From CAZKEW01 sp964580435 (lineage in GTDB: Bacteria > Acidobacteriota > Aminicenantia > Aminicenantales > UBA8522), in the NCBI GenBank assembly GCA_964580435.1, contig CAZOKP010000102.1, positions 1 to 8,923 on the forward strand: 8,923 bases of DNA, written 5' to 3'. The notes under the pieces were generated by a model, which was not told where the DNA came from, ran no database searches, and saw nothing but the letters and a program-made list of their open reading frames with translations. Position 1 is the first letter of the stretch. The number at the start of each line of letters is the position of its first letter. A program made the position numbers and the translations under genes. This document shows positions 1 through 5,650 of the stretch, one piece after another.

Positions 1-293
1 GGGACCTCTGTGTACTCCCTTCGTGTCATCCGATCACTTCCTATGGCCAAGAACGGAAACGCGCCGACCTTTCGGACGTTGACCACAATATTTTCCAGCA
101 GCTCAAGATCACGCGCCCGTCCGTAGACCAAAACTAAATCGCCCTCTTTGACCGCGGTGCACTGATTGACCATTTTCTGGGCGATAGCCTCATAATCCAC
201 TCCCTTCTGTGCCTGTGTTCCTGCCGTTTGGAGTCCCAATAAAATGATTGCGAGGGCTGCCCCCAAAACCAAAGACCTCTTTTTTGTTTTCAT
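1..293 (-). CDS. Secreted M29-like aminopeptidase, N-terminal part (runs off left edge)
   Basis: About 97 residues are visible, beginning at an ATG whose complement is at 291-293. A strong Shine-Dalgarno site (AAAGGAGGGG on the minus strand, complement about 301-310) supports this start. Residues 1-28 form a classic signal peptide: Lys-rich n-region (MKTKKR), hydrophobic core (LVLGAALAIILLGL) and a small-residue c-region ending near AQA/AQK. The mature part reads as alpha/beta: an AIAQKMVNQC helix, then VKEGDLVLVYG, then a helix and VGAFPFLAIG. This helix-'vkeGd.VlV.g'-helix-'Ga.P.l' layout is that of the N-terminal domain of M29 (aminopeptidase T-like) metallopeptidases. The metal ligands of M29 are in the C-terminal half, which is outside the window, so activity cannot be judged. 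Most M29 enzymes are cytoplasmic; a signal peptide implies export. It is divergent from the tldD/tldE operon, hinting at shared peptide metabolism. Another Rossmann-like exported protein remains possible. Confidence 0.6.
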   Translation of the reverse strand, partial: MKTKKRSLVLGAALAIILLGLQTAGTQAQKGVDYEAIAQKMVNQCTAVKEGDLVLVYGRARDLELLENIVVNVRKVGAFPFLAIGSDRMTRREYTEV

Positions 294-316
294 TCTTTCT
301 CCCCTCCTTTCTTTAT

Positions 317-336
317 CGGCCCGCCTGTGGCGGCCG
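317..336 (-). promoter_or_regulatory. GC-rich hairpin just upstream of the M29-like gene's ribosome binding site
   Basis: CCGCC (321-325) and GGCGG (329-333) pair across a TGT loop. The stem extends outward with CGG/CCG after one unpaired base (c320), giving 8 bp in total. In the minus-strand mRNA this hairpin would sit a few bases before the AAAGGAGGGG site. No U-tract follows in either direction, so it is not an intrinsic terminator. A role in translation or mRNA stability is inference. Confidence 0.4.
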
Positions 337-450
337 GCGGCTTTATAATGAAACCTGACCTCTCAGCCGCTCCTCCGGGCTCATTAAATTCCGACGGCGA
401 AAGGCCAAGTTCGTGGCGTTCTCCGATGAAAAATGGGACATCTGGTTTGG

Positions 451-519
451 AGAATTCTTTTCTACTGTTCCCGGCCTAAGCTTTAGCGCGAACAGTGACC
501 AATGTCAAGGAAGAATTCT
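451..519. repeat. Nested inverted repeats in the gene-free stretch upstream of the tldD operon
   Basis: ACTGTTC (464-470) is mirrored by GAACAGT (490-496). Inside these, CTAA (476-479) is mirrored by TTAG (483-486) around a GCT loop. The 8-bp palindrome AGAATTCT occurs on both sides, at 451-458 and 512-519. The two outer symmetries are centred near 480 and 485. This could be a cruciform or hairpin, an operator pair, or the decayed end of a short repeat element. I see no protein gene on either strand here; a reading frame open from 413 merely runs into the gene that starts at 617. Confidence 0.45.
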
Positions 520-557
520 GGAAACATATCCGACTCGTTCCGCTCAAATCTTCATTC

Positions 558-571
558 GCTCGCTTGCGAGC
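558..571. repeat. Short hairpin GCTCGC-TT-GCGAGC in the operon leader
   Basis: A perfect 6-bp inverted repeat with a 2-base centre; as RNA it would form 5 bp with a 4-base loop. It lies immediately before the AT-rich 34-bp near-palindrome and about 45 bp before the start codon at 617. The T-run after it (CCTTTTAAAG) is too weak to call a terminator. It may be part of a leader structure or an operator. Confidence 0.4.
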
Positions 572-573
572 AA

Positions 574-607
574 CCTTTTAAAGTATTATACGTATATTAT
601 TAAAAGG
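574..607 (+). promoter_or_regulatory. 34-bp AT-rich near-palindrome overlapping the Shine-Dalgarno site
   Basis: Perfect 8-bp arms CCTTTTAA (574-581) and TTAAAAGG (600-607) flank a 10-bp palindrome TATACGTATA (587-596), so two symmetries share almost the same centre (590.5 and 591.5). The right arm contains the first bases of the Shine-Dalgarno stretch AAAAGGAGG (602-610) for the ATG at 617. As DNA this looks like a repressor operator in a promoter-like AT-rich stretch (TATTAT at 584-589). As RNA the arms would hide part of the ribosome binding site. I found no convincing -35/-10 pair, so the promoter itself is not placed. Confidence 0.45.
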
Positions 608-616
608 AGGAAGACT

Positions 617-880
617 ATGTTGAGAAGGGATTTCTGCAAGATCAGCGGCCTCTGTCTTTTGGCCTTACCCGTCCTGGGATGGGATTCTCCCGGCCCCAGT
701 CCGCCTTCGCCAAGGGAATCCGCGCTCTGGATTCACGGGTCGCCCTATCTCGGTCACTCCGACTACAGGAAGGATTTCAGGGGGCTCTCCCCGGATGAAA
801 TAAAGAAAGAGATCGTCCATTTCAGAACAGAGGAGCCGTGGAGAAGGGCTATTCTCTTTGGGTTGAGAAACGCAGCATAA
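617..880 (+). CDS. Small predicted Tat-signal protein of unknown function (87 aa)
   Basis: The ATG at 617 follows an excellent ribosome binding site (AAAAGGAGG, 602-610). The N-terminus has a twin-arginine motif (R3-R4-D5-F6-C7-K8, of the RRxFxK type), a hydrophobic core (ISGLCLLALPVLG, residues 9-21) and a Pro/Ser-rich segment. That is what a Tat export signal looks like, although predicting Tat export from sequence is fallible. The rest (about residues 35-87) is polar and charged, contains GLSPDEIKKEIVHF, and matches no family I know. Codon choice is like that of the neighbours, with many C/G third positions, which supports real coding. It ends 14 bases before the tldD start and is probably co-transcribed. 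Alternatives are a truncated relic of a larger Tat protein, or an N-terminal extension of TldD split off by a frameshift, since the two frames differ. The second seems unlikely because tldD has its own good start. Confidence 0.55.
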   Translation: MLRRDFCKISGLCLLALPVLGWDSPGPSPPSPRESALWIHGSPYLGHSDYRKDFRGLSPDEIKKEIVHFRTEEPWRRAILFGLRNAA

Positions 881-894
881 ACGAGGAGGACATC

Positions 895-2343
895 ATGAAA
901 GACCTGGCAGAACTGGCTTTGGACACGGCCAAGTCCAAAGGTGCTTCTTATGCGGACATCCGCATTTGCCGTTACAGGAATCAGTATATTTTTGGGAGAG
1001 ATAAGCGCATTGAAACCACTGCCGATACAGAGGACGTTGGGTTCGGAATAAGGGTGATCGCCAACGGCGCCTGGGGGTTCGCTTCAAGCTATAGGCTCGA
1101 AAAGGATGAGGTCCAGAGGATTGCCGCCCTAGCCGTCGAGGTGGCTAAGGCAAGCTCGCGCCTACTGAGGCAGCCCGTGGAACTGGCTCCCGAGTCCGCT
1201 TACCAGGACCACTGGCAATCGCCCATCCAGAAAAACCCGTTCAAGATTCCGATGGAGAAAAAGATCGACCTCATCCTTAAAATTAACGAAGAGATGTTGA
1301 AGGTCAATGGCATCAAAGTGGCAACGGCATTCCTCAATTTTAACGAGATGTGGAAATATTTTGCCTCGACCGACGGATCCTTCATCGAGCAGGACCTGAT
1401 TTTTACGTACCCGAATTTTACGGCCGTGGCCGTCGGGGCCGACGATTCCCAGACCCGCTCGATCCAGGTGCCGCCCGAGCAGAAGGGCTATGAACTCATC
1501 GAATCCGTCGACTGGGTCGAACAGGCGCGCAAGACCGCCGAGGAAGCCGTGCAAAAACTGAAAGCCAAGCAGGGAGCCGCGGGGAAAAAAGACCTGGTTC
1601 TCATGCCGTCGCACCTCTGCCTGACCATACATGAGAGCATCGGCCACGCCACTGAGCTCGACCGGGCCCTGGGCTGGGAAGCGGATATGGCGGGAACGAC
1701 GTTTGTCACCCCCGATAAGCTCGGCAAACTCCAATATGGATCGCCGCTCATGAACATCGTCGGCGATAAACTCATCCCCAATGCTCTGGCCACGGTCGGC
1801 TACGATGATGACGGAGTCAAAGCGAGGCGGTTCAACATCATCAAGGAAGGGATATTCGTCGGATACCAGACGACACGGGAGTTGGCGAGATTTGTCAACG
1901 AAAAGGAGTCCAAGGGCTGCGCCTTCGCCGATTCCTGGTCCTCTTTCCCCCTGCAGAGGATGCCCAACCTCTGGCTCAAGCCCGGAGAAAAGCCGTTGAC
2001 CCTGGATCAATTGATTGCCGACACCAAGGACGGACTTCTTTTTGACGGAATGGGAAGCTTCAGCATCGACCAGCAGAGATACAACTTCCAGTTCGGAGGA
2101 GACGCCGTCTGGGAAATCAAGAATGGCAAGGTCGGGGACATGGTCAAAAATGTTGCCTACCAGTCCAAGACAACGGACTTCTGGGGGTCGCTGGACGCTG
2201 TTTGCTCACAGGAGGCCTGGGAAAATTGGGGCGTTTTCGGCTGCGGAAAGGGGGAACCGGGCCAGTCGGCCAGGATGGGGCATGGCAGCGCTCCCTCCAG
2301 GTTCCGCCAGGTCAACATCATCAGCGCAGGAGGAAAATTATGA
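895..2343 (+). CDS. tldD: TldD metalloprotease subunit
   Basis: Catalytic subunit of the TldD/TldE zinc protease. In other bacteria this heterodimer degrades unfolded or modified peptides, processes microcin B17 and degrades CcdA. The 482-aa product matches the usual length. It starts with a helix into GASYADIRI (residues 16-24), typical of the family N-terminus. The HExxxH metal motif is HESIGH at residues 246-251, followed by the family stretch ATELDRALGWEADMAGT. Near the C-terminus FGCGKGEPGQ places Cys450 where the family's third zinc ligand lies, then GHGSAPSRFRQVNII. All key residues are present. The chosen ATG at 895 has GAGGAGG seven bases upstream; a GTG at 838 in the same frame would add 19 residues overlapping the previous gene and is less likely. 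There is no signal peptide, so it is cytoplasmic. The TGA stop overlaps the ATG of tldE (ATGA), implying translational coupling and equal dosage. Confidence 0.93.
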   Translation: MKDLAELALDTAKSKGASYADIRICRYRNQYIFGRDKRIETTADTEDVGFGIRVIANGAWGFASSYRLEKDEVQRIAALAVEVAKASSRLLRQPVELAPESAYQDHWQSPIQKNPFKIPMEKKIDLILKINEEMLKVNGIKVATAFLNFNEMWKYFASTDGSFIEQDLIFTYPNFTAVAVGADDSQTRSIQVPPEQKGYELIESVDWVEQARKTAEEAVQKLKAKQGAAGKKDLVLMPSHLCLTIHESIGHATELDRALGWEADMAGTTFVTPDKLGKLQYGSPLMNIVGDKLIPNALATVGYDDDGVKARRFNIIKEGIFVGYQTTRELARFVNEKESKGCAFADSWSSFPLQRMPNLWLKPGEKPLTLDQLIADTKDGLLFDGMGSFSIDQQRYNFQFGGDAVWEIKNGKVGDMVKNVAYQSKTTDFWGSLDAVCSQEAWENWGVFGCGKGEPGQSARMGHGSAPSRFRQVNIISAGGKL

Positions 2344-3668
2344 TTCTCGAAGAAAAAGAAATCAAAGGTCTTCTCGAAAATATCATGGCCGAGAACCCGG
2401 GCAAGGACATGGCCGTCGGCGTCTCAGCGAACGAAACAGGCTCGACGCGTTTTGCCAACAATGCGATTACAACCAACGGCGTTTACAACCGCCTTGATCT
2501 TTATGTCGAAGTGACCAAGGGCAAAAAGAGGGGGATTGCCGTAGTCAACGAACTCAATAAGGCCACAATCCTTGAAGCTGTCCGCAGAGCGGATGCTTTG
2601 GCTAATGTGGCGCCCGAAAACGCGGAACTCATGCCCATGCTCGGTCCCCAAACCTATCCGGACGTGCCACCTTTGTATTTCCCCAGCACGGCGGGTTTCT
2701 CGCCCGGACAGCGGGCCGATGCCGTCATTGCGGTCAACGAAAAAGCCAAGAAAAGCGATCTTTCGGCCGCGGGCTTTTTTGAAACGGGCTCTTATACCTC
2801 GGCGCTGCTAAATTCAAAAGGCCTCTATTATAATCTTAAGGCCACGCGTTCTTATTACAGCAACACCCTGAGAGGTGCGGGTGGCTCCGGATGGGCGGCG
2901 GACGAAGAAGAAAATGTGGACAAGATCGCCGCCGGAGACCTATCCGACCGGGCGCTCAAGACGGCGCTGGATTCGAGGGCCTCGAAGCCCCTCGCTCCGG
3001 GCAAGTACACGGTCATTCTCGAGCCTGCTGCCGTCGTCGATATGGTCATGTTTCTTGGCTACAATTTTGCAGCCCGGGAAGCGGATGAGGGAAGGAGCTT
3101 TTTGTCTTTGGGCGAGGGAAAGAACCGCTTGGGAGAGAAGCTCGCCTCTTCCAAGATCACGATCTACAGCGACCCGGCTTTTCCTGAAGTCCCGGCGTTC
3201 CCGATCGGCGAAGATGGGTTGCCGCTAAAAAAGACCGTTTGGATTGAAAAGGGAATCATAAAAAACCTAATCTACACCAGGTATTGGGCAGAGAAAAAGG
3301 GCCGCGAACCCGTCCCCTTCCCGCAGAACATCATTATGGAAGGGCAGAATAACACGGTCGAGGACCTGATCAAATCGACGAAGAAGGGAGTGCTGGTGAG
3401 CCGGTTCTGGTATATCAGGGACTTGAACCCCATGATCCTGCTCCTGACCGGTCTGACAAGGGACGGCGTCTTCTGGATTGAAAACGGGAAGGTCACTCAT
3501 CCGGTCAACAATTTCAGGTTCAACGAAAGCCCCGTTAACGTGCTCAAGAATGTCGAGATGATGTCGCGGCCGGTCCGAGCCGTCGGCGGCGAGACCGGCC
3601 GATCCGCCTTTGTCCCCGCGCTTAAAGTGAAGGAGTTTAATTTCGCTTCGGTCTCCGATGCCGTGTAA
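2340..3668 (+). CDS. tldE: TldE/PmbA subunit of the TldD/TldE protease
   Basis: Partner of TldD. The 442-aa product is close to the usual size of PmbA. It begins at the ATG that overlaps the tldD stop, with AGGAGG (about 2329-2334) in front; this Shine-Dalgarno lies inside the end of tldD. Family features are TRFANNAITTNG (residues 36-47) in the N-terminal domain, a central YTVILEPAAVVDMVMF strand-helix where TldD has its metal motif, and a C-terminal block GLTRDGVFWIENGKVTHPV (371-389) followed by NNFRFNESPVNVLKNV. As expected for TldE, HExxxH is absent, so it is the non-catalytic half that shapes the central chamber of the complex. It is cytoplasmic. The gene ends only 14 bases from the convergent guaA end, and I could find no intrinsic terminator in that gap. 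Confidence 0.9.
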   Translation: MILEEKEIKGLLENIMAENPGKDMAVGVSANETGSTRFANNAITTNGVYNRLDLYVEVTKGKKRGIAVVNELNKATILEAVRRADALANVAPENAELMPMLGPQTYPDVPPLYFPSTAGFSPGQRADAVIAVNEKAKKSDLSAAGFFETGSYTSALLNSKGLYYNLKATRSYYSNTLRGAGGSGWAADEEENVDKIAAGDLSDRALKTALDSRASKPLAPGKYTVILEPAAVVDMVMFLGYNFAAREADEGRSFLSLGEGKNRLGEKLASSKITIYSDPAFPEVPAFPIGEDGLPLKKTVWIEKGIIKNLIYTRYWAEKKGREPVPFPQNIIMEGQNNTVEDLIKSTKKGVLVSRFWYIRDLNPMILLLTGLTRDGVFWIENGKVTHPVNNFRFNESPVNVLKNVEMMSRPVRAVGGETGRSAFVPALKVKEFNFASVSDAV

Positions 3669-3682
3669 ATAAAATTTGGGGC

Positions 3683-4615
3683 TCAGATATACTCGATCGT
3701 GGCCGGCGGCTTCGGCGTGATCTCATAAACGACCCTGGTCACGCTCGGTATCTCCGCCGTGATTCTCTTTGAGATCTTCATCAGAATAGTGAAGGGAATG
3801 TCGGTGGGCTTCGCCGTCATGGCGTCTCTGCTTTCGACCGAGCGGATAATGATGATCTCGCCGAACTTCCTCTGTCCCTTTTCGACGCCGGTCCCCTTAT
3901 CATTGAGCAGAACCGCAAAAGCCTGGAAGGGCTTCAGGGAGGCGATTTCCTCCTCTACGATCCGGGTGGCCTTCCTGACCAGAGCGACTCTCCTGGGCGT
4001 CACCTCACCGATGACTCTTGTCATCAGCCCCGGCCCGGGAAAGGGCATCCGGTTGTAGATTTTCTCGGGAAGCCCAAGTTTCCTGGCCACGACGCGGACC
4101 TCGGGTTTGAAGAGCTCTTTGACCGGCTCAACGACTTTGAACCCATACCCCTTCATCGGGTCGATGCCGATCTGCTCGAGGATATTGTGCTGGGTCTTGA
4201 CGCCGCCCTTGGTCTCGATGATGTCGGCGGCGATCGTCCCCTGGATCAAGAATCTCGCCTTGCTCTTGAGCACCTCTTTTCCAAAAACTTTATAGAAGGT
4301 ATTGCGGAAAGCCTTCCGTTTCGCTTCCGGGTCGGTCTTGCCTTTTAGCGCGGCGAAAAATCTCTTCCTGTAATTGACTACGTTGACCTTGATCCCCAAT
4401 TTAGCGAAGACTTTCTTCACCTCTTGAGGTTCACCCGCCCTCATCAACCCGTCATCGATGAATATGACCTTGAGCTGCGTGCCGATGGCGCGGGCGGCAA
4501 GCAGGGTGCACGTGGAGCTGTCGACTCCCCCTGAAAGGGCGGAGATAGCCGTCCCGCTCCCTATCGTTTTCTTGATGCCGACTATTTTGTTTTCGACAAA
4601 CTGTTTTGCTTTCAT
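3683..4615 (-). CDS. guaA: GMP synthase ATP-pyrophosphatase subunit, stand-alone (no glutaminase domain)
   Basis: Converts XMP to GMP with ATP, using ammonia normally delivered by a glutamine amidotransferase. The 310-aa product holds the N-type ATP-pyrophosphatase domain with the PP-loop SGGVDSS (residues 28-34), FIDDGLMR (52-59), KTQHNILEQIG (140-150), and VEPVKELFKPEVR before the lid. It also has the GMP synthase dimerisation domain with FPGPGL (192-197), IIRSVESRDAMTA and the C-terminal signature KPPATIEYI (302-310). The class I amidotransferase domain that precedes the PP-loop in standard bacterial GuaA (about 520 aa) is missing: coding begins only 27 residues before the PP-loop. This is the two-subunit layout of many archaea and some bacteria. 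The chosen start has GGAGAGGTG just upstream; an in-frame ATG at 4654 would add 13 residues with a poorer site. No amidotransferase gene is visible in the window. It has its own promoter (4664-4692). Confidence 0.9.
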   Translation of the reverse strand: MKAKQFVENKIVGIKKTIGSGTAISALSGGVDSSTCTLLAARAIGTQLKVIFIDDGLMRAGEPQEVKKVFAKLGIKVNVVNYRKRFFAALKGKTDPEAKRKAFRNTFYKVFGKEVLKSKARFLIQGTIAADIIETKGGVKTQHNILEQIGIDPMKGYGFKVVEPVKELFKPEVRVVARKLGLPEKIYNRMPFPGPGLMTRVIGEVTPRRVALVRKATRIVEEEIASLKPFQAFAVLLNDKGTGVEKGQRKFGEIIIIRSVESRDAMTAKPTDIPFTILMKISKRITAEIPSVTRVVYEITPKPPATIEYI

Positions 4616-4663
4616 TTCACCTCTCCTCACTTTTGAATGATTATCGTTTTTCAAATTTCGTCA

Positions 4664-4692
4664 ATAATAGCACAACCCCTGCTGCCTCACAA
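4664..4692 (-). promoter_or_regulatory. Sigma-70-like promoter for guaA
   Basis: Read on the minus strand: -35 TTGTGA (complement 4687-4692), 17-base spacer, -10 TATTAT (complement 4664-4669). The expected start is near 4657, giving a leader of about 40 bases to the ATG at 4615. No riboswitch-like fold is evident in such a short leader. Confidence 0.6.
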
Positions 4693-4714
4693 GCACGGCC
4701 CGGCGATATTGCGT

Positions 4715-4747
4715 CTCCGATCTTGCAATGGGGCGGCCGAATCGGAG
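4715..4747. repeat. Inverted repeat CTCCGAT/ATCGGAG
   Basis: Seven-base perfect arms at 4715-4721 and 4741-4747, separated by 19 bases, lie just upstream of the guaA promoter. No T-tract follows on either strand. It might be an operator or a chance repeat. The surrounding stretch 4693-4848 holds no gene that I can support. Confidence 0.25.
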
Positions 4748-4848
4748 CCGGGAGCAAGGCCGTTTTCTATGGCCGCACCTCTCACAAGTCCCCCAAAAGG
4801 GTGAGCGAGTTGGTAGAAATTCATCTCTTAATCCACCTAAAAGGGCGA

Positions 4849-4877
4849 TTGACCGTTATTTTGAGATTATTTATATA
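4849..4877 (+). promoter_or_regulatory. Consensus-like plus-strand promoter without an obvious gene
   Basis: TTGACC (4849-4854), 17-base spacer, TATATA (4872-4877); the predicted start is near 4884. The only open frame just downstream is a 16-codon one at 4895-4945 without a ribosome binding site. A transcript from here would cross the palindrome at 4906-4941 and run antisense to the candidate small RNA. It could be a chance match in AT-rich DNA. Confidence 0.4.
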
Positions 4878-4905
4878 TGGAGTGCGTCACGGAATATGTA
4901 TATCT

Positions 4906-4941
4906 ATGAGGCCAAGGACTTAAGTCGAAGGAGGGCCTCAT
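4906..4941. repeat. Nested palindrome ATGAGGCC...GGCCTCAT around GACTTAAGTC
   Basis: Perfect 8-bp arms (4906-4913 and 4934-4941) enclose a perfect 10-bp palindrome GACTTAAGTC (4917-4926); the centres differ by only 2 bases. No T-tract follows on either strand, so it is not a standard terminator. It lies about 22 bases after the predicted plus-strand start near 4884, and just beyond the small RNA terminator. It may be an operator or a hairpin in a transcript. Confidence 0.45.
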
Positions 4942-4961
4942 CCTAGGCGGAAACCGGGTGC

Positions 4962-5006
4962 AAAAAAGGAGCAGGACGAATCGAGGATTCCTCTCCTTCC
5001 TCTCCT
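4962..5006 (-). terminator. Intrinsic terminator of the candidate small RNA
   Basis: On the minus strand AGGAGAGGA (complement 4998-5006) pairs with TCCT-G-CTCCT (complement 4967-4976) with one bulged G, giving 9 bp. A run of six T follows immediately (complement 4962-4967). An inner GAGG/CCTC hairpin (4983-4993) lies in the loop. The stem followed directly by a T-run is the usual Rho-independent layout. Confidence 0.6.
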
Positions 5007-5112
5007 GGCCCTCCTTCCCTAACTTCTCCTAAATAGACTTCTCCGCCCTTTAAGTAAGTCTTAGTTCTGCCCTAAACCCGCCATCCTTTTACCACTATAT
5101 CTTGGGCTCTAT
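4962..5112 (-). ncRNA. Candidate small non-coding RNA, about 150 nt
   Basis: A complete small transcription unit can be read on the minus strand: a consensus promoter (5119-5147), a predicted start near 5112, and an intrinsic terminator ending near 4962. Within it AGACTT (complement 5056-5061) pairs with AAGTCT (complement 5035-5040), extended by CTA/TAG across a small bulge. A purine-rich stretch (complement about 4988-5031) follows, with repeated GGAG and GGAAGG blocks, some resembling Shine-Dalgarno cores. No open frame of useful length with a start signal lies inside. I could not match it to 6S RNA, SRP RNA, RNase P RNA, tmRNA or a riboswitch by eye. What it does is unknown; its boundaries are inferred from signals only. 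Confidence 0.5.
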
Positions 5113-5118
5113 TCCATT

Positions 5119-5147
5119 TAGATACGATATGTTGGATGCATTGTCAA
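5119..5147 (-). promoter_or_regulatory. Consensus sigma-70 promoter for the candidate small RNA
   Basis: Read on the minus strand: a perfect -35 TTGACA (complement 5142-5147), exactly 17 bases, then -10 TATCTA (complement 5119-5124). It is the best -35 match in the window. No protein start lies within 450 bases downstream except guaA, which has its own nearer promoter. Confidence 0.65.
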
Positions 5148-5209
5148 GGGCTTTTTTCAGTTTTTTTGAGGGTTATTTCGGGGTCGCCCTGCAGGCGCAC
5201 TCTGATATT

Positions 5210-5632
5210 TTACTTGATTAAAAGAGACCTCAGCCAGAAGATAAAAATCCCGCTTAACCCGCCCAGGATCGGCCCCCAGATCATCTCGAGGACGGTGACG
5301 GTCGGCCCCCAATCCTTAAAAAGGGCATAGTTGGTGATCCCGTAAACGCTGATGGCCAGAACGCCGGCCAGTGCCCCGACAAGAAGAGCCCCTCCATAAG
5401 TTCCTTGTCCCGCTTTATAGAGGACCAAAACGACGATACAGGTCACCACCATCACCTGGGAGAGAATCCCGGCCGGCCCGTTAAAGGCCATTTTGTCGCC
5501 GCTCATCCGGGCCAGAGGTTTTATCCCTTCGGTGTAAGCCTTGCGAAAGATCCCCAGGTGCCAGGCGGCGTCAATGGCGCTTGTAAAAGCAAAGGATAAA
5601 ATCCAGAGAAGTGCATACCGAAAAATGTTCAT
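5210..5632 (-). CDS. DUF2177 family membrane protein
   Basis: A 140-aa integral membrane protein with four predicted membrane segments (about residues 5-22, 55-72, 80-98 and 115-136). Family features are D21-A-A-W after the first segment (the family's D.xW pattern), YGITNYALFKDW (97-108) and EMIWG (116-120), which recall the DUF2177 pattern of 'Y..TN.a....W' and 'D..WG'. The function of this family is not known. The ATG has a good AAAGGAGAA site six bases upstream, itself overlapping the intergenic gap after the DUF1295 gene (18 bases). It is the last gene of the three-gene cluster; no intrinsic terminator follows, only a 4-bp GC stem without a T-tract. In other bacteria DUF2177 and DUF1295 genes tend to occur near fatty-acid-modifying genes, as far as I recall, which fits a lipid-related role here. 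Confidence 0.8.
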   Translation of the reverse strand: MNIFRYALLWILSFAFTSAIDAAWHLGIFRKAYTEGIKPLARMSGDKMAFNGPAGILSQVMVVTCIVVLVLYKAGQGTYGGALLVGALAGVLAISVYGITNYALFKDWGPTVTVLEMIWGPILGGLSGIFIFWLRSLLIK

Positions 5633-5650
5633 CTCATTCTCCTTTCTCGC

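Noticed and set aside
413..616. Upstream extension of the Tat-signal gene to 413
   Set aside because: There is no ribosome site at 413, and the extension would bury the twin-arginine signal in the middle of the protein; the ATG at 617 has a strong site.
838..894. GTG at 838 as the start of tldD
   Set aside because: It would overlap the 87-aa gene by 43 bases and add 19 residues not expected in TldD; the ATG at 895 has a better-placed GAGGAGG.
1162..2010. A 282-codon open frame on the minus strand inside tldD
   Set aside because: It lies wholly opposite a clearly conserved tldD with an intact metal motif; its translation shows no family features and it has no ribosome binding site.
3660..3690. 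Shared terminator between the convergent tldE and guaA genes
   Set aside because: The 14-base gap and its flanks show no stem with a T-tract on either strand; termination there is not supported by sequence.
4798..4870. tRNA-like look of GAGCGAGTTGGTAGA
   Set aside because: It resembles a D-arm only; there is no matching acceptor stem, anticodon arm or TTCGA-type T-loop at the right spacing on either strand.
4606..4946. Two plus-strand open frames (about 105 and 72 codons) upstream of guaA
   Set aside because: They have no ribosome binding site, overlap the guaA promoter and palindrome, and show no protein-like composition.
5142..5168. T-runs in AAGGGCTTTTTTCAGTTTTTTT as a plus-strand terminator
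   Set aside because: No stem of useful strength lies directly before the T-runs; the nearest complement to AAGGGC is about 95 bases upstream. No plus-strand gene ends here.
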